From Brasenia schreberi (Eukaryota; Streptophyta; Magnoliopsida; Nymphaeales; Cabombaceae), in NCBI GenBank assembly GCA_036023115.1, contig JAYKKT010000079.1, positions 8,417,501-8,481,500 on the forward strand: a stretch of 64,000 nt of DNA, written 5' to 3'. Both the position numbers and the translations under genes were made by a program. Positions 44,601 to 55,738 of this stretch are shown piece after piece. Positions within the stretch are counted from its first letter, which is position 1. Every line of letters begins with the position of its first letter. The notes under the pieces were generated by a model that had not been told where the DNA came from, ran no database searches, and was given only the letters and a program-made list of their open reading frames with translations.

Positions 44601-45628
44601 TTAAAATGAGGGCAATTATGAGAAGCAAAATAAAATTCAAAAACATTATAAAGCATCAAAATATACACATAGTAAATGTGCTTATCATAACGATGCATAG
44701 TAGATTATGCTAATAGAGTTCTAGGGGAAAAGAACATATAATAGAAAACTGAAGTCATAAAGAACATTATTTTAGGTATAAAATAGTTTAAGAATTACAC
44801 AATGACACATACACATGATATAAGATATATAATTATGATATTCACCAACCAGTAGAAAAATCAATTGTATGTGTTTTATATGTTAAGAAACAAATACATG
44901 TTACTTGACGTGGTTAATCTTATGCAATGTAAAAGTGCACCATATCACATAAAATGCATGTTAAATAATTCTGTTACTTAGAGTAGAAAAGGCTTAATGA
45001 TTTTGAAATATGAAATAAAAATAGTAAATAAAAATAAATTTTTTATTCATAGTGAGTAAGTATAATAATGATGATTCAACTCATATCATGAACTTAGTGG
45101 GTATATAGGGGTGATATAGCAGACTTAAGGGCCAATATAGCGGACAACATAGCAATCTTAATGGACACCACTAAATGGTGACAGATATATCAGCTAGGGA
45201 TCCGTTAAAACGCTACAGCTCTCCATTTTTTTTGTTTCACTGGGCTCGTACCAAAGACTTGTCTTCAACTGCATAAAAAAAATGAGATACTTGACAATTT
45301 TTTTGTTAGTTTTAATCTGATTCTACTCTTTGACTGAGAAAATTAAAGTTCATTGCCACTGCAGAAGTTGGTCATGGTCAGGGCCATCTCTTTCTTTCTC
45401 TCTCTCTCATTACAATTTTTGAAACTAAACCTTCCTGCTTAAAGCAACTCCATGTCGCTAATGCTCGTCTTGTGCGTGAGTAACGATGCCTTCTTTCCCA
45501 ATATAGATCCTAAGCTTCCAAGCCTACTGAAGATGCTAGTTTGGGCTCAAAACCAGCTTGATGAGAAAGCTTCATACCCACGAATAAATGACTTGTCTAC
45601 CGCAGCCTTGGAGGATCCCACAGTTTGA
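35687..45628 (+). CDS. GID8: GID8-like LisH-CTLH-CRA protein (226 aa, six exons)
   Basis: Homologous to yeast Gid8 and mammalian TWA1, a scaffold subunit of the GID/CTLH E3 ubiquitin ligase in nucleus and cytosol. Exons: 35687-35689, 35797-35956, 36118-36224, 40525-40656, 41335-41491, 45507-45628. They join in phase to 226 codons, the length usual for plant homologues, and all borders are GT-AG. Residues about 22-53 are LisH ([20 protein letters not shown]). About 59-116 are CTLH, with [40 protein letters not shown] and [14 protein letters not shown]. The rest is CRA, with [15 protein letters not shown] and [19 protein letters not shown]. Exon 1 contributes only the ATG; its GT donor follows at once. 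The exon 3 acceptor at 36118 was chosen because it gives the conserved ESGTEPDID. Introns 3 (4.3 kb) and 5 (4.0 kb) are swollen by transposons, but no exon is damaged, so the gene looks functional. Confidence 0.95.
36851..37518. repeat. 336-bp tandem duplication in GID8 intron 3
   Basis: Two diverged copies beginning GTGCTATG at 36851 and 37187. Both contain ACTTGAACCACACCTTTTAT, CCTAGGTAAAGTATCATTTG and CCTTTGGTTGTAAT. Non-coding. Confidence 0.88.
37530..38110. repeat. Dispersed repeat, copy in GID8 intron 3
   Basis: A diverged match to 44500-45160 in intron 5, with shared pieces such as CATATTTCATAAATATAAA-like, GTTAAATAATT-like and ACTCATATAATAGACTTAG-like segments in the same order and orientation. 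Origin unknown; possibly a non-autonomous DNA element. Confidence 0.6.
38130..39300 (-). mobile_element. Old LINE endonuclease relic in GID8 intron 3
   Basis: Minus-strand RTE-type sequence, much more diverged than the other copies. At 38679-38930 it still reads [15 protein letters not shown] and [20 protein letters not shown] (endonuclease). The order continues rightward to the 5' leader equivalent near 39280. Antisense to the gene. Confidence 0.75.
39354..39716 (-). mobile_element. hAT transposon end fragment in GID8 intron 3
   Basis: Starts CAGTGTTGTGTATAGCG, followed by a CATGATACGATAC motif and, at 39625-39680, sequence matching the C-terminal coding tail of the hAT at about 9450-9500 (ATCTGGATCATCAACTAAA-like). 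Only the 3' end of the element is left; no second TIR or TSD was found. Confidence 0.72.
41634..44491 (+). mobile_element. RTE-type LINE (copy 3) in GID8 intron 5
   Basis: 2.86 kb in the same orientation as the gene. It starts AACTCCGCCCATGTAAGG, the full 5' end, and finishes GGCTTAGTTGTTGTTGTTGT. Relative to copy 2 it lacks part of the leader and early endonuclease (jump near 41910-41930) and part of the RT (near 43400). It is riddled with stops. Still recognisable are GGDLNGHI (about 42092), [38 protein letters not shown] (43414), and an RT motif C that reads MLFVDDIV. No convincing TSD. It must be spliced out with intron 5. Confidence 0.88.
44500..45200. repeat. Dispersed repeat, copy in GID8 intron 5
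   Basis: Diverged counterpart of 37530-38110. Its right end has ATATAGCGGACAACATAGC, resembling the GCTATAGCG-type subterminal motifs of the TIR element at 15129, a hint of a hAT-like origin. Confidence 0.55.
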
Positions 45629-45871
45629 AAGAGCCTACTCTTGGGAGGTCTATGTGGTACAGCAGCATTTTATCATCCCCCCCCCCCCCCCCAATGAATA
45701 CCATGGGTTTCTTGCGTATGTATCATCCTCTGGATTCTATTGTATGCCGCTGTAACTGTTTGTTCATTTTCTATTTTACAATACTGTTTCACTGGCAAAG
45801 TCTGAGTTTTGTTTATTACTTTTTAAAAAGTTTTCTGGATTCATGCATGTAAATTACCCTGCATATGATCA

Positions 45872-45919
<48 letters not shown>

Positions 45920-48795
45920 GCGTAAACGCACACCCAACCTGACACTTGGCTCGTTCACTGTGGTCCACCTAACCACCACGTGGCAAGAGTTTTCATTTGA
46001 GGCTCCACCTACTGCTCCGAATCAGCCATAGGCCTTACATGCCACTGTGAATGCATTCTACTTGGTGCTTCCTCGTGGTCGACCTCTCTCTCTCTCTCAT
46101 CCCTCTGCATTGTCTTTGTGTAGCGAGCGTGTGCTACCCATTTACATATACTGTTTCACTAACGGTTGATAGGGTCGAGGATATGAAAAATGCAGATCCA
46201 TATACATCCCTTCATAGATTGGAATGCGCTTAATAAATTAATAGAATTCCAGTGGTCGCTGGTTCAAAAAGTTTATAACAATTATGAAGTTTGGCTTTCC
46301 TTGACGGTAATCGTGACAATCATCTTGAAATGTGTAATACAATCCTGAGAACTTCAAAAGAGGAACTTGTTTAGGTATTCACTTGTGAAATTTGTTTAGT
46401 ACTTTATCCATTAGTAGTACTTTTGTTATGTTCATCTGTTATTATTTGTCAAGTTCTTTATGTTTTTGTATCTTCACTGTCAAATCGAATAATTAGACTA
46501 GATACATGGTTGACTTGGGTCTAACCAAGATTCAGGCAGAATAGACTGACCTAGTCTCAGTTTTTACTGCATGGTATGAAAGCATATGCCACTGAGCTCA
46601 TATTCTCTCTCTCTCTCTCTCACACACACACAGAGGGATAGCCTGAGTTGAAGAAGTTGAATTTGATCTGACTAGAAGTGGCTTTGATGGTTCTCATTGT
46701 ACCTCAGAAACCAGCCTCTACTGCTTCACATTCATCTGCAAGAAATGGAAGAAGCTATTCGCGTGGCACCCTTCCCACAACAGAAGTTGTTTTTTGCAGT
46801 ACAATAGGAAACAATATTCGATAAAATATAGTGAACAACAGGTAGCAATTGAAATTCATGTCACAATTATAATAAAGTGAGTTGAACTAATTGGCTGTTT
46901 CACTTGTTCCAATGCTAAGGTTCCAGCCCATAAGAGGGTTGGACTACATTTTGTGAAGGCACAAGTTATATGGTACCCAAAGCCTACTACAGTAATGGTA
47001 TTTGTTAAATTTAGAATCCACTTGTACCTTAAAATTGATTTTATTTTTTGGCCATGAGAAGGTGCGGGATATGTTTTTCTTCTTCTGAAGCAAGTTACTC
47101 TTTCTTTTGTCCATAGTTTTCCATGGAAGAGAATTTGAGAATGTAGTTACAAGATCAAGTTCCTTTTCCTTCTTGTTTTTGTCCCATACTGGCGGGATAA
47201 CTCTTTGTCACATGATGCTTTTTATAATCTTTTTCCTCGCTGGGGATTAGTCGTGTCTACCTTAAACGTCAGAATCAAAAGAAAACAAATTCAATTAAGA
47301 CTAATTTTCTTCATTTAGGATCTTTTGTTAAGAAATTGCTTATGAACATATGTTTCAGTTTTCTACGAACCGCTTGAACTGTTCATTGGTTGGTTTGAGC
47401 AATATATTACTTTTTTCAAATAATTGAATGGACAATGAGGGAATGATAATTTGAACATTTATGAGATTCCAGCAATCGATATTTTTTTCTTTCACTTCAA
47501 TTGCAAATTGGCGGTGATTGTAGTTACTCTCTGATGTGGATTATCATTTAAGTTAGAAATATCTATTTCCTTCCTTTTTCTCTTCTTTCACATAACTAAT
47601 TGAAGTGACTGATGTTTCTTCATTTCAAAACATGAAAAAGTTCAATTCTTGTTTCTTTAGCTGGATTATTTGTCGCACCGCACGAGTCACGATCATGACC
47701 TTGACTTGAACCAAATCGATGTCATGTGACTGCTACTCACATGAGCATGAATATAAACATTCATAAACCACATTAAAAGACAAGCATACCTCAATTCTAA
47801 CTCCAATAAAAATAATCATATCTAATTTAAATGTACATAAATCTAAATAATTCATTCAAAATGGTATGAGGCTCACTAAACATAAACCTCGAATGTTACA
47901 TATATAAATTCTAGATAACCTAACCCTCATCTATATCATATTATCTTTCTAATAAACCCTAAAATAATAAGGAAGTTTCAACTCATAACTCAACAAAGAG
48001 GTTATACACTAGAATTCATATTAAAAGCATGTATATCTCACAATCATTTCATAGCAAATCATATTTACATTTCAATGCTTTCAAAATCATACTCACACAC
48101 ATTCATCAATTACGATAATTATAACCCATAATACATTTGTCTTAAGGCCAAAAGAGTCATTCGGCCCTCACATGACTTTGGTCTATCCCATTCATGATAG
48201 TTAAATCACACTAACTCTCATAATACAGTGCTCGAGAACACACTCTATATTTACCCTAAGCGGAAACACTTGAGAAACTATAAATCTCTAGACATCCTAC
48301 ACAAGTCATACAAGTACGACTCATATATTCACACATCATTATTGTTACAAAATAAATTTCATTTTATCTCCATAATCCATATCTAATTCATATATCCAAA
48401 TTCATATCCATTCAGGAATCAAATAACATTTATGATATCAAACACATGCATCTCAAATCATCCTCTTTATCAACTAGGTTATAAACAAATTTATCTTAAA
48501 AGCATATCAAATATTCTATAATTTTAAATATCATTTAAGACCCATCAATAAACCATTTAATAAACCATGCATATTTAAATCCATCCAAAACAAGAAAAAT
48601 CACTTCTAGCATGGTTCTATTAAAGAATGCATAACCCCTACTAAGAGGAGCACCAAGATCAATTTCCAAACTGTCTAATTAGCCCACTGTGGTGTACAAG
48701 ATCAACCCAATTTCTATGCCTAATATCCATCCTCTTCACTAGCTCATCTCTACCTAAAAGGTCATGTTTATGAGTTGTTATAACTTTTCATATTC
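45629..48795. other. GID8 3' UTR and intergenic DNA
   Basis: The 3' UTR of the GID8-like gene should occupy the first few hundred bases. Microsatellites: a C-run at about 45678-45692, (CT)n at about 45873-45916, and CT/CA at about 46608-46631. No other gene recognised. From 47650 the sequence is AT-rich and may be old repeat. Confidence 0.6.
45873..45916. repeat. (CT)n microsatellite
   Basis: About 21 CT repeats downstream of the GID8-like gene. Confidence 0.92.
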
Positions 48796-48808
48796 CTTGT
48801 AAATATAC
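48796..48808. repeat. 13-bp TSD (left) of LINE copy 4
   Basis: CTTGTAAATATAC, repeated at 49830-49842. Confidence 0.85.
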
Positions 48809-49829
48809 AACAACAACAACTAAGCCTTTTTCCATACTACATGGGGTCAACTATATGGATTCTCTGTTTCCACAGAGCGCTATCATGTGCCATGCATCCT
48901 TGGGACATCCTCTTCCTCTTTTAACCTTTTCACACAGTAGTTTTTCATATCTTCTTACGAGAGCATCCTTGGGTCGTCTTTTTACATGTCCAAACCATCT
49001 TAAACGAATTTCGCTCATTTTATCCTTTATTAGTGCTACTCCCAATTTGTTTCAAATAACCTCATTATGTATACCGTCTTTCCTTGTGTGACCGCTCATC
49101 CATCTCAACACCTTCATTTCTGTTATAGACATCTTTTGCACATGTTCATGATTAACTGCTCAACACTCAAAACCATAAAATATAGTAGGTCTAATTGCTG
49201 CTTTATAATATTTACCTTTCAACTTTAATGATATCTTTTTTTCGCACGCATAGAATTCCTGATGCCCCTTCTCCATTTTAACCAACCAACATTAATTATG
49301 TGTAACATCTCCATCAATTTTTCCAGCATTTTGAAAAATTGACCTTAGGTATTTAAAACTTTCTTTGTGAGGGATGCAATGTTTGCCAATCTTAATTTCT
49401 ATGTCCTCTGAAGTACCCAAATGATCAAACTTATATTCCATATATTTTGTCTTTGTTCTACTAAGTCGAAAACCTTTACTTTCTAATGTTTCTTTCTATA
49501 GTTCCAATTTCTTATTAACTTTTTCCTTAGACTCATCCACTAACACAATGTCATCTGCAAATAACATACACCAAGGTACTTCATCTTAAATATCTTTTGA
49601 TAACTCATCAATGACCAATATAAATAAATATGGACTTAAAGTTGATCCCTCATGTAACCCAATCTTAACTTCAAAGGAGTCTGTCATTCCTTCATGAGTC
49701 CTCATGCATATTTTCGCATCATCGTACATATCTCTTATAAGATTTATGTATGTCAATGGGATTCTTTTTTCTAAGGTTCTCCGAAGAACATCTCTTAGCA
49801 CCCTTAATGAGTCCTCACACATATTTTTG
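48809..49829 (-). mobile_element. 5'-truncated RTE-type LINE (copy 4)
   Basis: A minus-strand insertion with a perfect 13-bp TSD. The 3' tail is TTG repeats at 48809-48822. It extends only to the RT: 49586-49822 gives [20 protein letters not shown] and [20 protein letters not shown], while the C-terminal part at 48851-49045 gives MGVALIKDKMSEIRLRWFGH. The C-terminal end has an internal deletion relative to copy 2. Its 5' 25 bases repeat an internal RT segment out of order. Confidence 0.88.
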
Positions 49830-49842
49830 CTTGTAAATATAC

Positions 49843-52800
49843 ATTTATATAATACATTAGAATATAGAGTATTGATATTAGTACGTGTATAGAGAGTATT
49901 TAAATAAATTTATACTAAAATTTTAAAGTAGCTATTCCTCCTAGATCTTATATGCAATGCGACCTTCAAAGCTGACATCCCTCATCTTCATTGTCTACAA
50001 TATTTATCGTAGTATTGAAGTTGATATATTCTCCTTATAACATAAAGGGTGAACTTCCTCTTCTCGTTGTTGTCTACGAGGACATCCTCCATACGACACC
50101 GCGTTACGTCTCCTAAATGAACCGGTAACATTACGGTTTCGTACTCTGACTCTGTCAGCTCTATCTACATAAAAAAATATTTATGAGGTTAATAACATCT
50201 TAGTGAGAGCTCCCACTTAGTAGGAGTTGCACACCTCACTCAAAGTGGCCTGGTGCATATCTAATCCACACGATGTCAAAAAACATAAAGTTTTTTCGGT
50301 GCTCACTGCTCAATATCATAAAAAAAAATACTGAAAAACGAATGAAAATTGATACAGCACAAAATCAATAATAGACCTCGATAAATTGATGAATCAACTT
50401 CAAATCAACACAAGAAGTCGAAAAAATCCTTTTTCTTCCCCTTTATCTTATCGGTTTTTCCCAAATCCACTGTTTCGACGAATTTTAATCCATTTATGTG
50501 TGGAAATAGTGATAGATCTCTTTATGTAGCTAAAATGAAGCGATTAGCAAAGAAGGGCCGGAGGAACATAAGAAAATGGGAGCTGGAAGTCGGTTCATGT
50601 AGGAGGAGAAAGAGTGATCAATTTTAAATAGGAATGACATTTTCATAATATTCGAAAATAACTAGAGGCATTTTGGAAAAAGTTAAAAAATGGATTGTGT
50701 ATAGTAAAAGGGGTGTGTGCATATCAATCCTGCTTCTTTTCTCTATGCATGTGATATTCGGTTCTGATGAAAGAAAATTCCCTTTTAATTAGAAGTTAAC
50801 CAATTTGAAAGAAAAATTCTACACATACCTTTTTTTCGCTATTCCCACTCTCAACCTCCATAGTACCCAAACTGCTCTTGCTCCTGGTCTCTCTAGATTT
50901 TCTCCTAAAACCAGTCTCTTCTTCGTTTCTCTCTGTCTCTCTTCGCCGTTTTTGTCCTCGCTCTCTACTGTCACTGCTCGCTATTTGCTAAATTTTCCAT
51001 CTTCATCACTGAAGTAAATCCCTCCGCTCCCACCATTATTGTTGCATTAATGGGCAGACGCACTTGGGTGCCTATGCTCCAAAGAGTACATGTGCCTATG
51101 TGCACCTGCCCTTGAGTGAAAACACACTTCATTGTGTCTACTCCATCTGTACCAAATTCCATATATTTATATTTTTATTTGTTTGGCTTTTATATAGAGC
51201 ATCAAACGATGGAGGAGATTTTGGACATACCATGAACACTGTTCATGAAATTTACTCCTCAACACTAAGACATACATTGATTAAGTGTGAGGATGATGGA
51301 GTTGAAAGAGAATGAGTAGATTTATTATACAGGAAAGGTTGACAGAGATTATAGTATGTGCTTATAATAATTCATCTGAAACAAAAAGGCGGCAAGGATA
51401 AAATTTGGTATGTGACAAAAGTGACTAATATAAAAGCAAGAAAGCAGTTGTTGAAAGTAAATTTTGGACTTGCGTGAAGAAAATAAGATGTCCACGTTCA
51501 CTTCAAGGAGATGGTGAAGTGGATGGATTGTGAAAGTTGATTGTGATTAATAGAATGAATAATTATTTTCTTGGTTTCTATTTAGAAACGCACACAGATT
51601 GTTGAATTCAAGTTAACAAAGGAGATAGCAAAGGGTCAGCGTAAGGTGTAACATGGTTGAAGTTGATTGATAAATAAAATGTAAGCACTACCAAATACAA
51701 TTATATTGCGAGAATAAAAATAAAGTGAAAAAAAGATGGTCGAATAATTCTTCAACAATATTTATATGAAATAGATTGTCATCAATAATACATGTGGCAT
51801 TGAAGCATATTGTAGACGAAATATATAAGTGGATATTACATTTGCAAATCCTCCTTCAATTTGACTTTTTCATGCATTTCCAAAGGCATTGAAGATTTCT
51901 TTCACTTATAAGATGAATAAGTGTGAATTTCTTGAGGCCATGCACCACATGGATAACATGTCCTGCAGAGATTCCACAATACAAGAACTTTATATATGCA
52001 GCTCTCCTTTTTGAAAGCCACAGGAAGCGTCTTCATAGAAATGGCTAGAGACTTGTTTTAGAGCTTAACTAGGAACTAAGACGCACAAGAAACCTATCAG
52101 GATGTCTCACTTATCATCTTGCATAGTCGAGACTCTCTCCAAATCTTTATCGTACCTGGGTTGGATCTTGATGATCAGACAAGGATTTAGAAGCGAGCTC
52201 TAATAATTTCTTAAGATGCACGTGACACTTGGATTTGACCCTAATTCTAGGGTTATAATTTCATATGAAATCCAGACTGAGCCTCTCCGTTATAATTTTC
52301 ATTTCATTAGAGGCATTGGAATTTCCTATATGTAAAGTTTTATGTTCAATCACAGACTTTGTATAATCCAATATTTGAACGTTAGCAAAGCAGGAAGAGA
52401 ACTAGACATGGTAGTGATTCATTATCTTCTCTTTGCACTTGAGATAGCAGATCTACATAGACACCACATGCTTTTGCTTCAAACATATTTGCTTGACCGA
52501 AGAACTTGCTTTCTTAAGGAGAAGGCAACGGGAAGGAATCTCAATGAGCATTCGCAACCACATTTTTTGTTTAATAGGATCATGATAACTAGTTAGCACA
52601 ATCTTCTATAGGTAACAAACGTATTGGTAATGGAGTTTGAACAATGCAGAAATTGATTTCTTTCGTCACAAAGAAATAAGATGATACACAAGATTGCCGA
52701 AAGCTAATTGGAGAGAGAGAGAGGGATGTTCATAGGGTGATCCGGGACTGAGGATCATGGTCCCCGTTCCCATCCTTATTTAGGGATCCAGCCCCCATTC

Positions 52801-53467
52801 CCGCTTCATTCCTGTAACGAGAACCAAAATGACTTTTGTCTCTACCCCTATGGGCCCCCATCCCCATGTTAGAATATAACTTTAAAAGAAGATGCAAGAC
52901 CTCAAAATAATCATATACCATATTACAGTTACATATGATAGTCAATAAGAGTAAAACTTGTAGTACATTGCATAAAGCAGAACATGTCATATTAAGGTGG
53001 TCAAACCACACATATGATAGTCAATAAGAGTTTACTACACTATAAATAGTGCATACAAGCTGCAGTCTAATAGTACAAAACTTATAGTACACAGCATGAA
53101 GCATGGCATGATTATGCACCAAACACAAAGGAACGTCCTGTTTTATAAACATGCACTAGTCTTCCTATTTTTATCCATGTGTGGTATGCTACTAAAGAAA
53201 GTAAGAGAGTCATAGCTGGGTTCGTGGAGCATGAACCTGTTGTCCTCAATCCTCTAGGGATTCTCCCACTACCTCTAACCCCGACTACTATTTTGCACCC
53301 TCCAAATCCATCTCATTGAGTCTATGCAGGAAGCAAAGAAGACCACCCTCCCATCAACATTCCAGAGAGAGGGGGGGAAGTCACTCAAAGGCACATTTAT
53401 CTTATTTGGTAACATGATGGGCACTTTTGAATCTAAAATAACGTTAAGGGTATAATAGCTCTTAATA
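49843..53467. other. Intergenic DNA, no gene recognised
   Basis: No domain or exon set was recognised. 51180-51320 has a 40-codon open stretch (MNTVHEIYSSTLRHTLIK) of unknown origin. 52740-52870 is rich in CCCCATTCCC/GGGGATCC-like runs, a simple repeat-like tract. Confidence 0.5.
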
Positions 53468-54019
53468 TGACTGAAAAACCATCCTTGCATAACCATGCTC
53501 CCGCATGAGAATTTCTTAGCAATTTTAGTACTTAGTCTTGAATATTTGCTTTAGACATGAGGCATCCTTTGCTTTAGTACTCAATAAGAGTATGATACTA
53601 AGTTGTAAGTGTATCCTAGGGTTACACACCTTTTTTGCTATCAATACAACTTACTTTACTTTCTTCAAATTTCCTTGCTTACTATCAATCGATCCTCCCC
53701 AATCACCGGTCTTAAGCTTTCGTTAAATTTTTGCCACCTTGGTAAAGGCTTGCTTGGTCGGGCATCACCTAGCACCAATCGCAAGTTTTCAGTTATTAGG
53801 TGATTCCAATACTAGGATGACAACTTTGGTATCAAAGCTGGTTTGACTTGGAATACACAATGTGGGTGTGAGACACACCCTCTCGTGTTGATAGCAAAAT
53901 ATTGAGCATGCTTAAGACTCAATGTATAAAGAGTGCTTGGTCGTGTTGCAAAAGGCTTCAATCGGTTAATGGACAAGTTGAGCGTCACATTTCAAAATAT
54001 TGAGCATCGTACGAATGCT

Positions 54020-54600
54020 TGCAAGTACACGTGCGATATCATTAGTGAACATTTGGATTTCTTCGAGTAATATGTCTAACAGATGGAGGCCGATGTGATG
54101 ACCTACTTGATTGGAGGATGTCCTCTAGATGGACATACTTTAGAGCAATCTCATATGAAGATGCAATCTCATAGTATCAAGACAACGAGTTCAGAAGATT
54201 GTTTATTTAAGTTCCTTAACGGATTATAACCCTGAACGGGTAGAAGTTGAATAGATTAACCTACAAACTCTTTCTGATGCTATTATGGTGACAAAATGTG
54301 TATTTTGTAAAAACGTAATGACACGTAAAGACTGAATGGTGGAAAGAATGAAAATCAATAGGATATATAAAAAGATACTCCCATAGAATCTTCCGTACCC
54401 AAGGATTGAGGGAAGAACAATGACTATGCAAAAAAAAGATAAGGCAAATGAATCTTTTAGAAGAGAGCGTTGGTATCGTGGTGACCAACACTATATAAAT
54501 GAGTGTAAATACAAGAAGATGAACTTTGCGCGTGCTGTCAGTACCGTGCAATGGATGGATGATTGAGACAATCATCTAAGGGAGAATATAGGAGGATTGG
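54020..54600 (+). pseudogene. Gypsy gag relic
   Basis: Scattered frames fit Gypsy gag. About 54200-54300 reads like FLNGL(K)P... LSDAIMVAKCV, the end of the capsid domain. About 54440-54540 (KANESFRRERWYRGDQHYIN, then ECKYKK) is a decayed zinc knuckle in which the first Cys residues are lost and the His and last Cys remain. Confidence 0.55.
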
Positions 54601-54612
54601 TGTTCTAAGCGG

Positions 54613-55002
54613 GTGAATGCATTAGACATAGGTTCAATGTTGGGCGAGCCTATGGACAAGTCTCTCATGTTCATACCGATTACTCTCAATGACAGAAACA
54701 TCATGGGGATAGTTGACACTAACGCTACTCACAACTTAATGAGCCTTCAAAAAGCTAAACATTTGGGCCTAAAGGTAGTGAAAATGAACAATATGATGCT
54801 TGAGGGAGACAATTGCTATGTCGATTCGAGTGGGAGTTGGCAAGGAGAAATCAACTTCACTATGATGCAGTTGGACGAGTATCAGATAATATTAGGCATC
54901 AAATATGAGGACAAGCTATGCAGAGTTACGACTAACCTTAAACATAGTGGTCTTCTAGGATTGCGATCAATTGTGTGTTATTCGTATGGATCCTTCAGAT
55001 AA
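54613..55002 (+). pseudogene. Gypsy aspartic protease fragment
   Basis: A 129-codon open frame resembling the retroviral-type aspartic protease of Ty3/Gypsy polyproteins: FIPITLNDRNIMGIVDTNAT, HNLMSLQKAKHLGLKVVK, GSWQGEINFTMMQLDEYQII and LGIKYE. The catalytic triad D-T/S-G reads DTN, so the active-site Gly is replaced by Asn and the protease should be inactive. RT sequence does not follow. Confidence 0.78.
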
Positions 55003-55738
55003 TGGTTAAGTTCAAAAGGTGTTAAAGCTTTGACTCGAAAGAGCGCACTGAAAGTGGTGTGATGATCTTGTCGTTAGACAACACACTAGCATGGTCCAAA
55101 AGGATGATGACAACCAATTATCTTGAGGGTGGGAGATCGAACATTTCAACTAGAGATCGTTCATGACCGATTGCACATTGCCTTCTATGTGAGTAAATCT
55201 AAGATTTATCATGCGGATATGAAACGTGTGAGCCGTAAGTACTACGGGCACCTACACTTTGGTAGACAACAAGAGATACACAAGATGAGGGTATAGTGGG
55301 TAGAGAAGCAAACAATGTACTGAAGCTTTGAGAGATGCAAAAGTGCTACCAAGAAGCTTGCTTTGGTTGTCATGCAACATGAGGACCGTCTATAGTATTT
55401 TTCCTATGTTGTGTAATCAAACCCTTGCATTGGAACCCCTGACAACTTTAGTACTTAGTCTCGAACCTCTACTTTAGACACGAGCATCCTTTGTATTGGT
55501 ACTCAATGAGAGTCATGCATCTTATTTATAAGTGAGTCACAGACCACTCACCTTTTCTACTATCAATACAACTTATTTTGCTTTTTTCAAGCTTTCTTGC
55601 TTACTCGTAATCGACCCTCTTCAATCATAAGTCTTAAGCTTTCACTAAACTATTGTCACCTTAGTAAAAACTTACTTGGTCAGGCGCGACCCAAGCTAGT
55701 CGCTTCTGAGTTGTTTTGTGATTCCAACATTGAGTGTG

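Larger units (their letters stand above)
53468..55738 (+). mobile_element. Deleted Gypsy-type LTR element
   Basis: Two related LTR-like segments, about 53468-53808 and 55410-55738, share CTTTAGTACTTAGTCT-like, TACTCAATAAGAGT/TACTCAATGAGAGT, TATCAATACAACTTA and CTTAAGCTTTC blocks and end GTGATTCCAA(T/C)A. After the first is TTTGGTATCAAAGCTGG, a PBS-like sequence at about 53828. The interior carries gag and protease remnants. The integrase, RT and RNase H are gone. Exact LTR starts are uncertain. Confidence 0.7.

Noticed and set aside
46660..46785. Open stretch starting ATGGTTCTCATTGTACC, ending at a TTTTGCAG
   Set aside because: Looked like an exon, but no protein was recognised in any frame and it has no matching donor or partner exon.
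51180..51320. Open stretch with MNTVHEIYSSTLRHTLIK
   Set aside because: No homology recalled, surrounded by stops, and no neighbouring exons.
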